Part shown: one piece after another, positions 42,301 through 49,545 of the stretch | Numbering within the stretch: the stretch's first letter is position 1 | Layout: each line of letters opens with the position of its first letter | Source of the DNA: Anadara kagoshimensis | Lineage: Eukaryota; Mollusca; Bivalvia; Arcoida; Arcidae | NCBI GenBank assembly: GCA_021292105.1 | Contig: CM037871.1 | Span: 36,013,854 to 36,077,853 of the forward strand | Direction of reading: 5' to 3' | DNA length: 64,000 nt | Notes under the pieces: model-generated | Seen by the model: the letters and a program-made list of their open reading frames with translations, nothing else | The model's database searches: none | What the model was told of the DNA's origin: nothing | Translations under genes and position numbers: made by a program

Positions 42301-45085
42301 TTATATACTCCTTGATCCTGAGAGCATAATTATGGAATTTCCACACCCTTAATTGTTAATTATTATATTGTCTTTGTTACAATGTACACAATACACATTA
42401 GATCTGAAAAAATTACAATAAACGTGATCAAATTTCTGTTTCAAGGGTTTTGATTACGTGCGTAATAAAGTGTATCTTGTTTCAAAAAATATGTCTAAAT
42501 GTTTTAACTTGAAAAAATTGTACATTGAAGGATTAAAAAGAATGTGTAAATTATACGTTATTTATGAGTTTAGTCACAGAATTTTGACACAGACCATTTA
42601 ACTTTATGAATAACATTTAGAAATGCTCCTAATCTAGTCTTTTGAAACTGTGAACTCTGTAAAAAATAATTATAAGAATTAATTGCATATTTGAAGGTGC
42701 TTATTTTCTTTTTTTTCAATATCACTTTGCAGAGATTTACTAACCATATTGTCATTTTTTGAACATGAATGCAGATGATTAGTGTTTTAAATCATGAGAG
42801 TTGATCTTGAAAAGCCCCACACTGAGTCTACTACCGGTCTGATATTATCCGCCATACAATCCGAGTCGTAGTTAGTGTATTTAGAGATTAAAATGGTTTA
42901 ATTACCAATATTCACTCGACAAATTGAGATTATCAGTCAGGACAATAAAATTTAACTTATGTCAAAAAGTATTGATTATAAAACCTACCCAGTCCTTTCT
43001 ATTGTCAAACTATATCATTATACACTGAATTGATTCATTTACCCCTCCTGATAAATGAAAAAAGTTGAGAAATTCATGCGGAGTTCATTTATTTGATGTC
43101 ATATATTAAATTCCTTTGTGTTCCCCAGATTTGCACCCTATGTGTATGTTTGTGAAAATATAATAAACTTATTGATTGAAAATAATATAAAATATTTTGT
43201 AAAAAAAACTGTATTGTTATTTATTGATTTCAGTGCCTATCATTTTCAGTATATTTCTTTAATTTCTTTCAGTTTTAAAATTTGTTACCTGTTGTGAAAT
43301 ACATTTCATTATATTAATCTGATTTAGTCAATTTATTTGTGTAACTTCACTTTTACAAAGTACTGATACATATATCAATCTACCCTTATTTTCCTTGGAA
43401 AAATTTTCTTTATTATATTCAGATACAAAGTTGAAAATAGTGGAATAATGGATTTTTAGGCACCTGTCAATTAATATTCTTTCACCTATATCAAAGTGCA
43501 GGTCATTTCATGGAATAAGAGTTAGTCAAATTATGTGTAACATAATTCACTCTACAAAGTACTTGTACATAAAAATTGATGCCAAACTCTTGATTTCCAA
43601 TTACATAGAAAGAAACTAAACAGTGGCCTAGCTGTTAACATCTAGCTTTTTAGCTCATTTAAACCATTGTTATGATTTACTATCCATCATCCACTTTGTC
43701 CCCTTGGGTCCTCATAAATAGGGAAATAGTGAAAGTGTTTAAAAATGTTGTTAAAACCTATGAATGCTACAATCGCATGTAGTTTCTAATTTGCACATAC
43801 AGCCCTCAATTTTGTCTACTAAAGTGGTGGCCAAATCGAGCTGTAATTGTCTGGCGACCTAAAATTTGTAAATGGTGGCCAGCTTGTCCACTTTTAATTT
43901 AAACTTTTGTGACAAGATATTATTTCTGTGTTACAGAATTTTCATGAAACTGTTACCATTTTAGGCAATATAATGGACACTTTACTTTCATTATTAGTCC
44001 CCTACCAGCAAAAATCGAAGGGAACTTTAGGTTTGCACTCTGTCTGTCTGTCCGTCCGTCCGTCTGTCATGCCTCAGTTTTCCACACTTATTTTCTTAAA
44101 TCTTTTAGATAATGAACTGATTTTTGGTATGTGAGTCTACCATGATGAATTACAGATCAAGTTAGCGTTTCATTCTGGTCTGCAAATTTTTACATGAGTT
44201 ATGACCCTTTGAACGATGAAAATTCACTGAAATATCAGTTTTCCGCTCTTTTTTTCTAAATGCTTTTAGATAATAAACTGATTTTTGGTATATGAGTCTA
44301 CCATGATGAGTTACAGATCAAGTTTAAGTTTTGTTTCCATCTGCTAATTTTTACCGGAGTTATGGCCCTTTGATCTTGAACAACACGTATAATTTATAAC
44401 TATAAATCTTTGGGATTAGTGAAATATGCGACCGGTAGGGGAGTATGTATTGTTTTGCAATACTCTCAGAATGCTTGTTGTTATAAATAACACTGATGTT
44501 TGTAAGTGACTGTAAGTCAATTTTAAAAATGTGCATGTTTGTTCTCCATACCTAAAGATGCCTTAATTTCCTTCATTTAGAAGAAAAGGTTGCCTGGCCA
44601 CTTGGAATTTCCACTGGCCACCTGAAAATTTAAATTGGTGGCCAACTGGCAACTTAGTTTTGAAACCCACTTTTAGGGCTGACATATTTTTGAATTTGGT
44701 CCAAAATAGAAATAAACTATTGGGACACTATAAAAAAGTGTTGTGTAGTAATGATTGGGCATTACTTGATATACTAGCAAACCCCATTGTGTCCTCATCA
44801 ATAAATATCTACAGTATGTGCTAGAAGAATGAGAACGAGATCAAAAATTACATGTTATGAACATTCTACTTCTAGGTACAGGCAAATATCAGAGCCAATC
44901 AGGCAGCAGGTTTAGGGTCAGAGGTTAACAGACAAAGGTCGCTGGATGATGTTGCTGACCTTTCAAAAGCACAGAGAATGTTACAGACTCAGCTCAGATT
45001 TTTACAAACTGAAAAGAAGTCTAAAGGTCAGAAGTCATCAAATGCAGTAAGATTTGTTCAAGGGCCAACACAGGAAAATACCTGA
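18063..45085 (+). CDS. AGGF1: AGGF1: angiogenic factor with G-patch and FHA domains 1 (12 exons)
   Basis: CDS join: 18063-18687, 20347-20423, 21647-21778, 22446-22694, 24313-24931, 26294-26448, 27474-27575, 29122-29278, 30796-30878, 31566-31696, 32238-32337, 44876-45085 (about 879 codons; human is 714). Every internal boundary is AG/GT and the phases fit. Order: coiled coil (about 144-202), OCRE octamers (257-305), a Lys-rich then acidic Ser-rich linker, FHA (about 577-690: TAIGRE, SKDHA, GSQNGT), DTCDECEPG, a LSKEEKK...KYGLK segment, a Pro/Ser-rich part ending VPASVH, and a G-patch (785-827: [14 protein letters not shown]). In vertebrates AGGF1 is reported as a secreted angiogenic factor and also a nuclear OCRE/G-patch protein. 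OCRE domains bind splicing factors and G-patches activate DEAH helicases, so a role in splicing is the likely ancestral one (inference). The start is uncertain: 18063 is the first in-frame ATG after an acceptor at 17953. Confidence 0.93.
19071..19411 (+). repeat. tRNA-derived SINE, copy 1 (in AGGF1 intron 1)
   Basis: The head resembles a tRNA: A-box region GTAGCTCAGCTTGTAGAG and B-box GGGTTGGAACCCC. A conserved body follows (GTCTGACCCAAGACT, ATGAAAGTCACAGTTCTTTC, TAATGCCATCAGCGCAATGC) and a tail with ATTCTTGACTGG and TTAAACACCATTACTCAACT. Three further copies occur in this window. Confidence 0.85.
20097..20273 (-). mobile_element. MITE-A copy (AGGF1 intron 1)
   Basis: A reverse-oriented copy with CTTGCCTTAAAAGCC at the left and ATAGGATTGACTG at the right, carrying the AGTAGAATTGTATCCCAATT signature. 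The left terminus has diverged. The right flank is TA. Confidence 0.7.
20347..20423 (+). CDS. AGGF1: AGGF1 exon 2
   Basis: 77 bp between TACTTCAG and AAG/GTTAGT. It takes phase 1 and returns phase 0, coding a Gly/Asp-rich linker ([13 protein letters not shown]...). The weak polypyrimidine tract makes it the least certain internal exon, but the phase fit to both neighbours supports it. Confidence 0.7.
20740..20763. promoter_or_regulatory. Two palindromic TGACGTCA (CRE-type) sites
   Basis: TGACGTCA occurs at 20740-20747 and 20756-20763, spaced by 16 bp start to start, in AGGF1 intron 2. These match the CREB/ATF consensus. Activity is unknown, and they may simply belong to a repeat. Confidence 0.3.
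21021..21052. repeat. Solo end of GTGAGCTTGTGGCTCAC repeat
   Basis: TTTTGTGAGCTTGTGGCTCA followed by CAGTTTTTCT is identical to the end of the element at 63018-63280. Confidence 0.7.
21140..21515. repeat. Probable inverted-repeat element in AGGF1 intron 2
   Basis: TTTTTTGTCACCCTTCAAAAC near 21268 and TTTTTTTGAAGGGTGACAAT near 21491 are inverted copies about 200 bp apart. Between them are repeated 'GTACCCCGGC'-type phrases. The limits are uncertain. Confidence 0.45.
21647..21778 (+). CDS. AGGF1: AGGF1 exon 3 (OCRE, first half)
   Basis: 132 bp, phase 0/0, between CTACAG and GCT/GTGAGT. It codes [20 protein letters not shown] followed by tyrosine octamers, very close to human SLAESLRAAAEAAVSQTGFS. 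A MITE-B starts about 15 bp after the donor. Confidence 0.95.
21792..22040. mobile_element. MITE-B copy (AGGF1 intron 3, next to donor)
   Basis: The left arm (CAAACAACTTTGACCTGTCC) and right arm (GGACAGGTCAATATTGTTTA) are inverted, about 45 bp each with mismatches, and enclose about 150 bp with no ORF. It begins about 15 bp from the exon 3 donor. Confidence 0.65.
22446..22694 (+). CDS. AGGF1: AGGF1 exon 4 (OCRE, second half, basic linker)
   Basis: 249 bp, phase 0/0, acceptor GTTTCAG, donor CAG/GTTTGT. It completes the OCRE repeats ([29 protein letters not shown]) and enters a Lys/Gln-rich linker. Confidence 0.95.
22783..23027 (+). repeat. tRNA-derived SINE, copy 2 (internally deleted)
   Basis: Same family as copy 1 (GTCGTGGGTTCAAACCC, TGACCCAAGACTTAAAATAA, ATTCTTGACTGGGACATTAA). 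It lacks most of the D-arm region and the segment holding AGTTCTTTC. Confidence 0.8.
23098..23515. repeat. Dispersed repeat with GGGTTCCCAC start
   Basis: Begins CAGGGTTCCCACAGTCTTGA and carries many variants of 'TTGAAAAGTCCTTGAAAA' in both halves. The GGGTTCCCAC motif begins several metazoan DNA-transposon families (general knowledge). The 200-codon + frame starting inside it shows no known domain. Confidence 0.5.
23856..24035 (+). mobile_element. MITE-A copy (AGGF1 intron 4)
   Basis: From CAGTCAAACTTGTATATAAA to GACAGGTTGGACTG, flanked by TA on both sides, with the shared interior signatures. Confidence 0.8.
24313..24931 (+). CDS. AGGF1: AGGF1 exon 5 (nuclear-type basic run, acidic linker)
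   Basis: 619 bp, phase 0 in and 1 out, from TTTATTTAG to GAAGAAG/GTATAG. It begins with a strongly basic stretch ([13 protein letters not shown], a likely nuclear localisation signal), then a long Ser/Asp/Glu-rich low-complexity region with [16 protein letters not shown], comparable to human EPEEGEITDSQTEDS. Confidence 0.93.
25210..25405 (-). repeat. SINE family 2 copy (AGGF1 intron 5)
   Basis: The 3' segment 'AAGATTCTTTCAATTATATC' and the 'GGGATTTAAACCTAGGCAGT' segment match 61109-61310. On the minus strand the latter reads as a B-box-like AGGTTTAAATCCC. Probably a second tRNA-derived SINE family. Confidence 0.5.
26294..26448 (+). CDS. AGGF1: AGGF1 exon 6 (FHA, N-terminal half)
   Basis: 155 bp, phase 1 in and 0 out. 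It codes [20 protein letters not shown] and TAIGREAGQ, matching human WPPCIRVIV and ATIGREK. The Gly-Arg of the phosphothreonine-binding loop is present. Confidence 0.95.
26533..26983. repeat. Nine-copy 51-bp minisatellite with GTAAGT in each unit
   Basis: The unit CAGACATCAACATCTCCCAT plus ATCTCTCTGTAAGTGTTTCT plus TTGACATCAAT repeats with very few changes. Because 51 is a multiple of 3, one frame stays open for 149 codons, but the product is pure repeat and not a gene. Eight copies hold CTGTAAGTG, a strong 5' splice-site match; the last reads CTGTCAGG. It begins 85 bp after exon 6. Confidence 0.95.
27331..27365. repeat. (ATT)n microsatellite
   Basis: About 11 ATT units in AGGF1 intron 6. 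Confidence 0.9.
27474..27575 (+). CDS. AGGF1: AGGF1 exon 7 (FHA core)
   Basis: 102 bp, phase 0/0. DHAFVGFD completes the SxxH motif begun as ISK in exon 6, and [11 protein letters not shown] is the conserved FHA Asn-Gly loop. Confidence 0.95.
27724..27780. repeat. Solo MITE-B arm (AGGF1 intron 7)
   Basis: ACAAACAACATTGTCGTGTC followed by CGCTTGACCTTTAATTTAAA matches the MITE-B left arm. No right arm was found nearby. Confidence 0.5.
28412..28545. repeat. Four-copy 33-bp tandem repeat
   Basis: The unit TATGACATCATTTGATACAG plus TTWCTAAGGMCTC repeats about four times in AGGF1 intron 7. It stays open in one + frame only because 33 is divisible by 3. Confidence 0.9.
29122..29278 (+). CDS. AGGF1: AGGF1 exon 8 (FHA end and CxxC element)
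   Basis: 157 bp, phase 0 in and 1 out. It codes the last FHA strands ([19 protein letters not shown]) and DTCDECEPG, matching human DTCDGCEPG. Confidence 0.95.
29873..30066. mobile_element. MITE-C copy (AGGF1 intron 8)
   Basis: The ends ATGGGGTTCGCCGCTGTACC and GGTACAGTGGCGAAGCCCAT are inverted. The interior carries TATGGAATCACATGAGATGA and GTGACGTCATTCTGTGACG. A second copy lies at 46297-46507. Confidence 0.75.
30333..30652 (-). repeat. Two tandem tRNA-like SINE heads (AGGF1 intron 8)
   Basis: Two copies about 210 bp apart. On the minus strand each reads as an A-box-type segment (GTAACTCAGTGGTAGAG in the second) and a B-box-type GGGTTGGATCCC, at a distance consistent with a tRNA. Between them CCACCCTGGGACCAACC and GGTTGGCAAGTCCCAGGGT form a hairpin. 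Probably tandemly duplicated SINE sequence. Confidence 0.65.
30717..30782. repeat. Three exact 22-bp repeats before exon 9
   Basis: TATTACTTGGTTAAAACCCC plus AT occurs three times without a mismatch and ends 13 bp before the exon 9 coding start. It therefore fills the branch-point region. Confidence 0.95.
30796..30878 (+). CDS. AGGF1: AGGF1 exon 9
   Basis: 83 bp, phase 1 in and 0 out. It codes [20 protein letters not shown], ending YGLK, the charged segment matching human LSKEEKELERRKELKKIRVK. Three 22-bp direct repeats lie only 13 bp upstream of its acceptor. Confidence 0.93.
31566..31696 (+). CDS. AGGF1: AGGF1 exon 10
   Basis: 131 bp, phase 0 in and 2 out. It codes [20 protein letters not shown] and ends VPASVH, matching human NPKYKDRAGKRREQVGSEG and APASVH. 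Its last 25 bp plus donor have been duplicated into a 44-bp tandem array that starts immediately downstream. Confidence 0.95.
31672..32015. repeat. 44-bp tandem array of exon 10 end plus splice donor
   Basis: The unit is GATGAGGCCCCAGCCTCTGT, ACATAG, GTAAGAATCC, ATTAATAT, with eight copies counting the genuine exon end. Donor-position dinucleotides are GT at 31697 (real), 31741, 31785, 31873, 31961 and 32005, and AT at 31829 and 31917. The alternation suggests that an 88-bp pair was duplicated. Confidence 0.97.
32238..32337 (+). CDS. AGGF1: AGGF1 exon 11 (G-patch, first half)
   Basis: 100 bp, phase 2 in and 0 out, acceptor TTTTTTAAAG, donor CCA/GTAAGT. It codes [18 protein letters not shown], the conserved glycine-rich helix of the G-patch. 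Confidence 0.95.
32575..32700. repeat. SINE family 2 fragment (AGGF1 intron 11)
   Basis: GTCCAGTCAGGATTCTTTCA followed by CTTATGTTAAGGTAGTCAG is the conserved tail seen also near 25230 and 61115. No tRNA head is seen. Confidence 0.4.
33350..33379. repeat. Poly-G tract
   Basis: About 28 G in AGGF1 intron 11. It is a potential quadruplex site, and its assembly length is doubtful. Confidence 0.9.
34333..34524 (+). mobile_element. LINE 3' remnant (jockey/CR1-like ORF2 end)
   Basis: The frame 34336-34524 reads TRGH, stop, [20 protein letters not shown] then [10 protein letters not shown] and [10 protein letters not shown], ending in TAA. This matches the very C-terminus of many non-LTR retrotransposon polymerases (TRGHxxK...YSFFPxTxxxWN.L pattern). 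One in-frame TAG and the absence of the RT domain show it is a dead fragment inside AGGF1 intron 11. Confidence 0.7.
35862..36760. repeat. MITE-A-derived tandem array (AGGF1 intron 11)
   Basis: Starts with a MITE-A-type terminus (TA, CAGTAAAACCTGTTATAGTG). About nine copies of a 75-90 bp unit follow, containing TCCATTAAGACCAGTGTATT, AAGGTCCCTTTGCTT and AAAAAGAACCTCTATATAAA. It closes with three 45-bp copies of TTTCATGGGTGGTCTTTGTA plus TACAGG. The interior of one element seems to have expanded in place. Confidence 0.75.
37486..37574. mobile_element. MITE-F copy (AGGF1 intron 11)
   Basis: The ends CCAAGCTCCGAAACAACG and CGCTGTTCGGAGCTTGG are inverted. The interior shares CCTAGCTCCGTATGTCGC and TACGAATGTTGGC with 56812-56900. 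The element is about 90 bp and has no ORF. Confidence 0.7.
37831..38051. mobile_element. MITE-B copy (AGGF1 intron 11)
   Basis: The left arm (GTAAACAACACTGACATGTC) and right arm (GGACAGGTCAATGTTGTTTG) are inverted, with about 140 bp between. It is the source of the match to the receptor start at 2917-2947. Confidence 0.65.
39030..40500 (-). repeat. About 22 copies of a 67-bp tRNA-like unit
   Basis: On the minus strand each unit contains TGGCTTAGTGG, an exact fit to the Pol III A-box consensus TRGYNNARYGG, and 20 bp later GGTTTGATCC, a B-box match lacking one base. True tRNAs have a wider A-B spacing, so each unit looks like a tRNA-derived head with a deletion across the anticodon arm. Copies vary at a few sites, and some carry TGGTGGTTA or deletions. 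The short + strand frames through the array are repeat read-through and not genes. Confidence 0.85.
41153..41460. repeat. GTGGCGGATCCAGG dispersed repeat
   Basis: Begins AGTGGCGGATCCAGGATTCT with a GT-rich run, and ends with GGGGGGCACAGGCCGG and a CATCTGGATCCATACCTG phrase. The same start is seen reversed at position 1-56. Confidence 0.5.
41796..42090 (+). repeat. Repeat family H, copy 1
   Basis: Shares its whole length with 49077-49357: TTATCCCCCACCTTTTGAAG, GGGAGATATTAAATT, ATGAAACACTATTT, TTGGAGTAATGGCCCTTTGA and CCTAATTCACTGAATTTGCT. No ORF of note. Confidence 0.75.
43996..44446. mobile_element. Element with CCCCTACC/GGTAGGGG ends
   Basis: Inverted ends AGTCCCCTACCAGC and GACCGGTAGGGGAG, about 450 bp apart, with a (GTCC)n-type tract after the left end and an internal duplication of 'TAATRAACTGATTTTTGGTA'. 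A non-coding dispersed element in AGGF1 intron 11. Confidence 0.6.
44876..45085 (+). CDS. AGGF1: AGGF1 exon 12 (G-patch end, C-terminus, stop)
   Basis: The acceptor CTTCTAG is followed by [16 protein letters not shown], finishing the G-patch. A Gln/Lys-rich tail [17 protein letters not shown] follows, with TGA at 45083-45085. A first AATAAA lies at 45369-45374, so the 3' UTR may be short and end before the minisatellite. This is unproven. Confidence 0.93.
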   Translation, partial: VQANIRANQAAGLGSEVNRQRSLDDVADLSKAQRMLQTQLRFLQTEKKSKGQKSSNAVRFVQGPTQENT

Positions 45086-45432
45086 AAGTATGTTGAAAGG
45101 AACCAATGGAATTACTTTGATTTTTGCCAGAGGAAAGAATAACAGGTTGGAGGTTAAGCACGTGAGATTACTCAGAACCATGGTAACATATGATATAAAT
45201 TTGCCTGTGAGAGACTAATTGGTTGTCTGTGTCTTGCTAAGGAACATGTTGTTTCTGGCAGTGGTTTGTTAGTTTTGATAGCAAGCATGACATTGATGGA
45301 ATAATGTTTAGCTCAGTTGATAGAGTTTGAAGTGGAGATAGGTATTGGGTATACTATCACGGCTTCTCAATAAATGGAAGGAAATATATTGCTGCATGTG
45401 TTCCAAAAACCAAAGGATAGTTAGCACTGAGA

Positions 45433-45995
45433 ATCAAAAACTATAAGATTTGATTGAATAGGGTTTTACTGTGACAATCAGCACCACTGATGCCCAAAAA
45501 CTAGCAGGTTTGATTGGATGGTGTTTTACTGTCACAGTGACAATCAGCACCGACACCCAAAAACTAGCTGATTTGATTGGATGGTGTTTTACTGTGACAA
45601 TCAGCATCACTGATGCCCAAAAACTAGCAGGTTTGATTGGATGGTGTTTTACTGTCACAGTGACAATCAGCACCACTGACACCCAAAAACTAGCTGATTT
45701 GATTGGATGGTGTTTTACTGTGGCAATTGGCACCACTGACACCCAAAAACTAGCTGATTTGATTGGATGGTGTTTCACTGTGGCAATTGGCACCACTGGC
45801 GGCCAAAAACTAGCAGATTTGATTGGATGGTGTTTCACTGTGGCAATTGGCACCACTGGCGGCCAAAAACTGGCAGATTTGATTGGATGGTATTTTACTG
45901 TGGCAATTTTCATCACTGGCGGCCAAAAACTAGCAGATTTGATTGGATGGTGTTTTTTGTGGCAATTGGCATTCATAGCCAAAAACTGATTTGAT
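45433..45995. repeat. About nine-copy 60-66 bp minisatellite after AGGF1
   Basis: The unit contains CCAAAAACTAGCAGATTTGA and TTGGATGGTGTTTTACTGTG. Copies vary in length by multiples of 3, so long frames stay open on both strands (172 codons on + and 182 on -). Both are repeat read-through without a recognisable domain. It lies 348 bp after the AGGF1 stop, in the 3' UTR or just downstream. Confidence 0.9.
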
Positions 45996-46296
45996 GGTTA
46001 GCAGCCAAAAATAGCAGACATGATGGGATGGCATGTAAAAGAAAGTTTAAGAACTGAAATAGTTAGATGGGCAAATGTCTAGTCAAAGGTGAAAAACATT
46101 TTAATATTTGATAATTAAATCAGTTGATTATTACACAATTGTTAAAGTGATTTCTGTTTACAAGGAATAGCCAGTCATTGAACTGGATATTAAAAAACTT
46201 ACATTTTGTAAGCTTGTTAAAAGTTTTTAAGTCAATCACAATGAGATTTTGTTTTTTCTTTATTTATTCTCTTCAAATATCAACTTGACCAACCTT

Positions 46297-46507
46297 TTAA
46301 ATGGAGTTGTAGCTGTACCACATGATACCTCCTAATATTTGTGCTGAACTATTATTTCAACTCGATATGGAATCATATCAGTTCACGTTTTCCTGTAAAG
46401 ACGAGGTAATTCTGGGAATTTGCTGTGTCAACTTTTTTCAAAAAGTCCTGCACAAACAAACGTTAAGGGGCATTGATCATGTGGCACAGTGGCAAACCCC
46501 ATTTAAT
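46297..46507. mobile_element. MITE-C copy
   Basis: TTAAATGGAGTTGTAGCTGT with TACCACATGAT, and ATCATGTGGCACAGTGGCAA with ACCCCATTTAA, form inverted ends. The interior shares TATGGAATCATATCAG with 29873-30066. Confidence 0.65.
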
Positions 46508-47889
46508 TAGTAATTGTTTTCCAGCTTTTTCATTATTCATGCATCCATAAATACCATGATGGTGTGGCGTTGCAGAACTATTTTTCAGCTTTTTACAATA
46601 TATGATCTGACTGCTTTTCTGGTCTAGCTGGTCCATTTACTGTGTAATGATACAAAAGTTGCTATGAAATTCGAAGGAGTTACTTAAATCATAAATATTT
46701 TTAAAGCAGATATTTAAAAATTGACAGAAATAATTGCAACCATTTCCCATGATCATAAAAATGACAGATAACTTAAAAATTTAACAATGATCTATATAAT
46801 TATAGTATTCACTTTAATTGATATAATCTACTGAAGAAAACCACATATTTGAAGGAAGTAGTCATTTCCTACACATAACGGTTTCTCAATATTTTTTTTA
46901 AATTTTACACACACCTGATATTTTTGTTAAAAATTACAGGTAAAAACTTTATTGATAAGTCATAAGTAAACAAACACTTCAGGCCGTTATTATATTTTCT
47001 TTATTTGATCTTTGATGAGAAATCCCAAATACGTCTATTGGTTGTCATTTGTATCTTCAGTGAAATCAACGTGACACTTCAGAAACAGGTGCTCTGTCTA
47101 AGTGTATACATATACTCAAGTTATGATAACAAGGGGAAATTGTTTCCTACATAAAATAATTTGTTACTCACTTTTTTTCCTTCTGGATTTTTTTTAATGA
47201 CGTGTGCATTTGTTGTTCTTTTATCTTTGTTTGCATTTAAGAAATAATTTTGAAAAAAAAAATATTTGCAATATTGGAATTAAAAGAATTTATTTACAAG
47301 TGATTAAAATTTGTTTTTATTTAAATGGGTTGGTATATTTGCTTAATTCTTGCAATTTGTTGTAATAGTACAAAAATCTACAAATGCACTTTAATGGTTT
47401 TTGAGGTATGTAGCAGTCAACAATAGTTCACTTTCTGTTAATAATTTTTTTTTTGAGCAAATAAATTTCATAATATTTGCCATATACTTATGACACTTGA
47501 CAATAAGTACACCAAAATCATACTTCATTTAGTAATACATTTGTATTAAGTAAATATTACATTCATAATTCAAATTATTTGACAGCAAATTCAAATATTA
47601 AATTTTTTTTTTCAAAATATGTAACAAAGAAAACTTATTATTTATTGTAAAGCATGTTTTTGTCCCTCGAAAAATAATAATGAACTGGTTTTAAAAAAAA
47701 TATTTTTCTGAAATATTACAAAATATCATCTAATAATGTATCATTCAAATTTAAATGCCATATGTTCATAAACTGTATTACCATGAATCACAAGGTAGGG
47801 TTGTGCTGAAAGGTTTAAATGATTTTCTGTTTTTAGCCGTAAACAACATATTCCATGGCTTAAAAAAGTGGAAACGGCAATGTAAGATT
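46508..47889. other. Gene-free stretch
   Basis: Very AT-rich. No gene, structured repeat or tRNA-like sequence was recognised. Confidence 0.4.
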
Positions 47890-48105
47890 ACTGTAAACCA
47901 ACTTTTATTCATGTAAAATTAACTTTCGCATATTTCGCAAGGGCAAATAAACGTGAAAGTTAAACGACGCGAACTTGTTTCAGAAAATGCTTATATTAAT
48001 ATCAAATATTCAGTTTAAGTCTATATCATGAAAGTTTATAGTCATGAATTGTTTTGGTAAGAAAATCGCAAAAGTTAATATCCACGAATAAAAGTTGGTT
48101 GACTT
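47890..48105. mobile_element. MITE-D
   Basis: The ends GTAAACCAACTTTTATTCAT and ACGAATAAAAGTTGGTTGAC are inverted. The interior holds further paired phrases (TTTCGCAAGGGCAAATAAAC; ATCGCAAAAGTTAATATCC). About 215 bp, no ORF. Confidence 0.65.
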
Positions 48106-49076
48106 TATACAAGGTTCAATGTTGTAATAGATGACTATGATCATAATGGCAAAAGAACTTTTTAAGAGCCATGAAGAAACAGACCAGTTATTGTCAGTGC
48201 ATCTTGAACCTTGAATGTTATATCAATTAAAATGTTATGCCATAAAACAGTGTTTGGAAGAAACTCAGGCTGACCAATCAAATTTATTTATTTGTCCAGA
48301 TTTGTACATTTTTACTGCACAAGGTTGTCATTTAGGTATTTTTTTTATGGTTAATTGTTTGATTTTGGTACAATTTCCAAATAATAAATCTGAATTTTTT
48401 GTACTTTTAATTAAAAAAAAATCCGTCTAATTTGACCTTTTCTTTTTGTCTGTCTGTTTATATGGTACAAATCCATCAAAAACAGATAAATCCGTCGAAT
48501 TGGTCAGCCTGGAATCTTGTGAAAAATTGAAAAGTTTAATGTCTCATAACAGATTTAATTCAAATAAGTGCCAAACTGGTGTTCAAACATTGAAAAAGAT
48601 TTTATTGAAATTTCAAAGAGTATTCTGCTTTGCTTAAAGATAATTGTTTTAGTTAAAGATTAGGGATTAGATTTTTACTCTCGGCATTATTTTAGGAATC
48701 TTTAATATTTTAAGAATCCTTCATCCTAATTTAGAAAGTTTGCTTGTCATTTTTTTTTGCCACTTCGGTTTCCTCCGCCATTCAGGAACTGATGGCGTCA
48801 ATATAAGTAAAAAAGAATTGACAGGGGAATATTAAAACTCAATAACTCCACTCCATTTATTGAATTTTTAATCTGAAAATACATATTGTTATTTATTTAT
48901 TAAATAACTTTTTGAACAAAGAATCAAAGTGCTGTCTCTTCATAATGAGATTTCACCTTTTCTTAATAGATTGTTTTAATCTTACTATTGTGTAGAACAT
49001 TGCTGAATCCAAAAGTTTTAAAGAAAAACCCTTAGGTCAGAACTTTTTTTTATAGGAATGTCATATCAAAGTATTT
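48106..49076. other. Gene-free stretch
   Basis: AT-rich. The + frames at 48215-48430 and 48446-48637 have no recognised domain and look like chance openings. Confidence 0.35.
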
Positions 49077-49357
49077 ATTATCCCCAACTTTCAAAGAAAG
49101 AGAGAGGGGGATATTAAATTTGAGTTTCTGTCAGTCCATCCTTCCGTACGAACTTGTTATCTATGCTAATTTTCCAAAACTTTGAAGCATTATTTCATGA
49201 AACTTGGTGCAAAGCTTCAACATTGCTAGGACATGTGCATACTGTTAACCTAAGTTGGTTTGCTCATTTTTCTCGGAGTAATTGCCTTATGAACATAATT
49301 GCAAATCATTAAAAATAACCTGTTGGCGGAGAATCCTAATTCACTGAATTTGCTTGT
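49077..49357 (+). repeat. Repeat family H, copy 2
   Basis: Co-linear with 41796-42090 (TTATCCCCAACTTTCAAAG, ATATTAAATTTGAGTTTCTG, CTCGGAGTAATTGCC, CCTAATTCACTGAATTTGCT). It ends 9 bp before a MITE-A. Confidence 0.75.
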
Positions 49358-49366
49358 AATATTATA

Positions 49367-49545
49367 CAGTCAAACATGTGTATAAAGGCCACCCAAGGGA
49401 ACCAGTAAAAGTGGTCTTTATTGGCATGTGGTCTTTATATACAGGTTCAATGTATACGAATAAAGAACAAATGGGATGCAATTCTGCTGGCCTTTATAAG
49501 CAGGTGGCCCTTATATAGAGGTGGCCTTTAAGGCAGGTTGAACTG
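49367..49545 (+). mobile_element. MITE-A copy
   Basis: From CAGTCAAACATGTGTATAAA to GGCAGGTTGAACTG, TA on each side, with the full set of interior signatures. Confidence 0.8.

Noticed and set aside
45434-45989. Frames of 172 and 182 codons on opposite strands
   Set aside because: Both come from a minisatellite whose unit is a multiple of 3.
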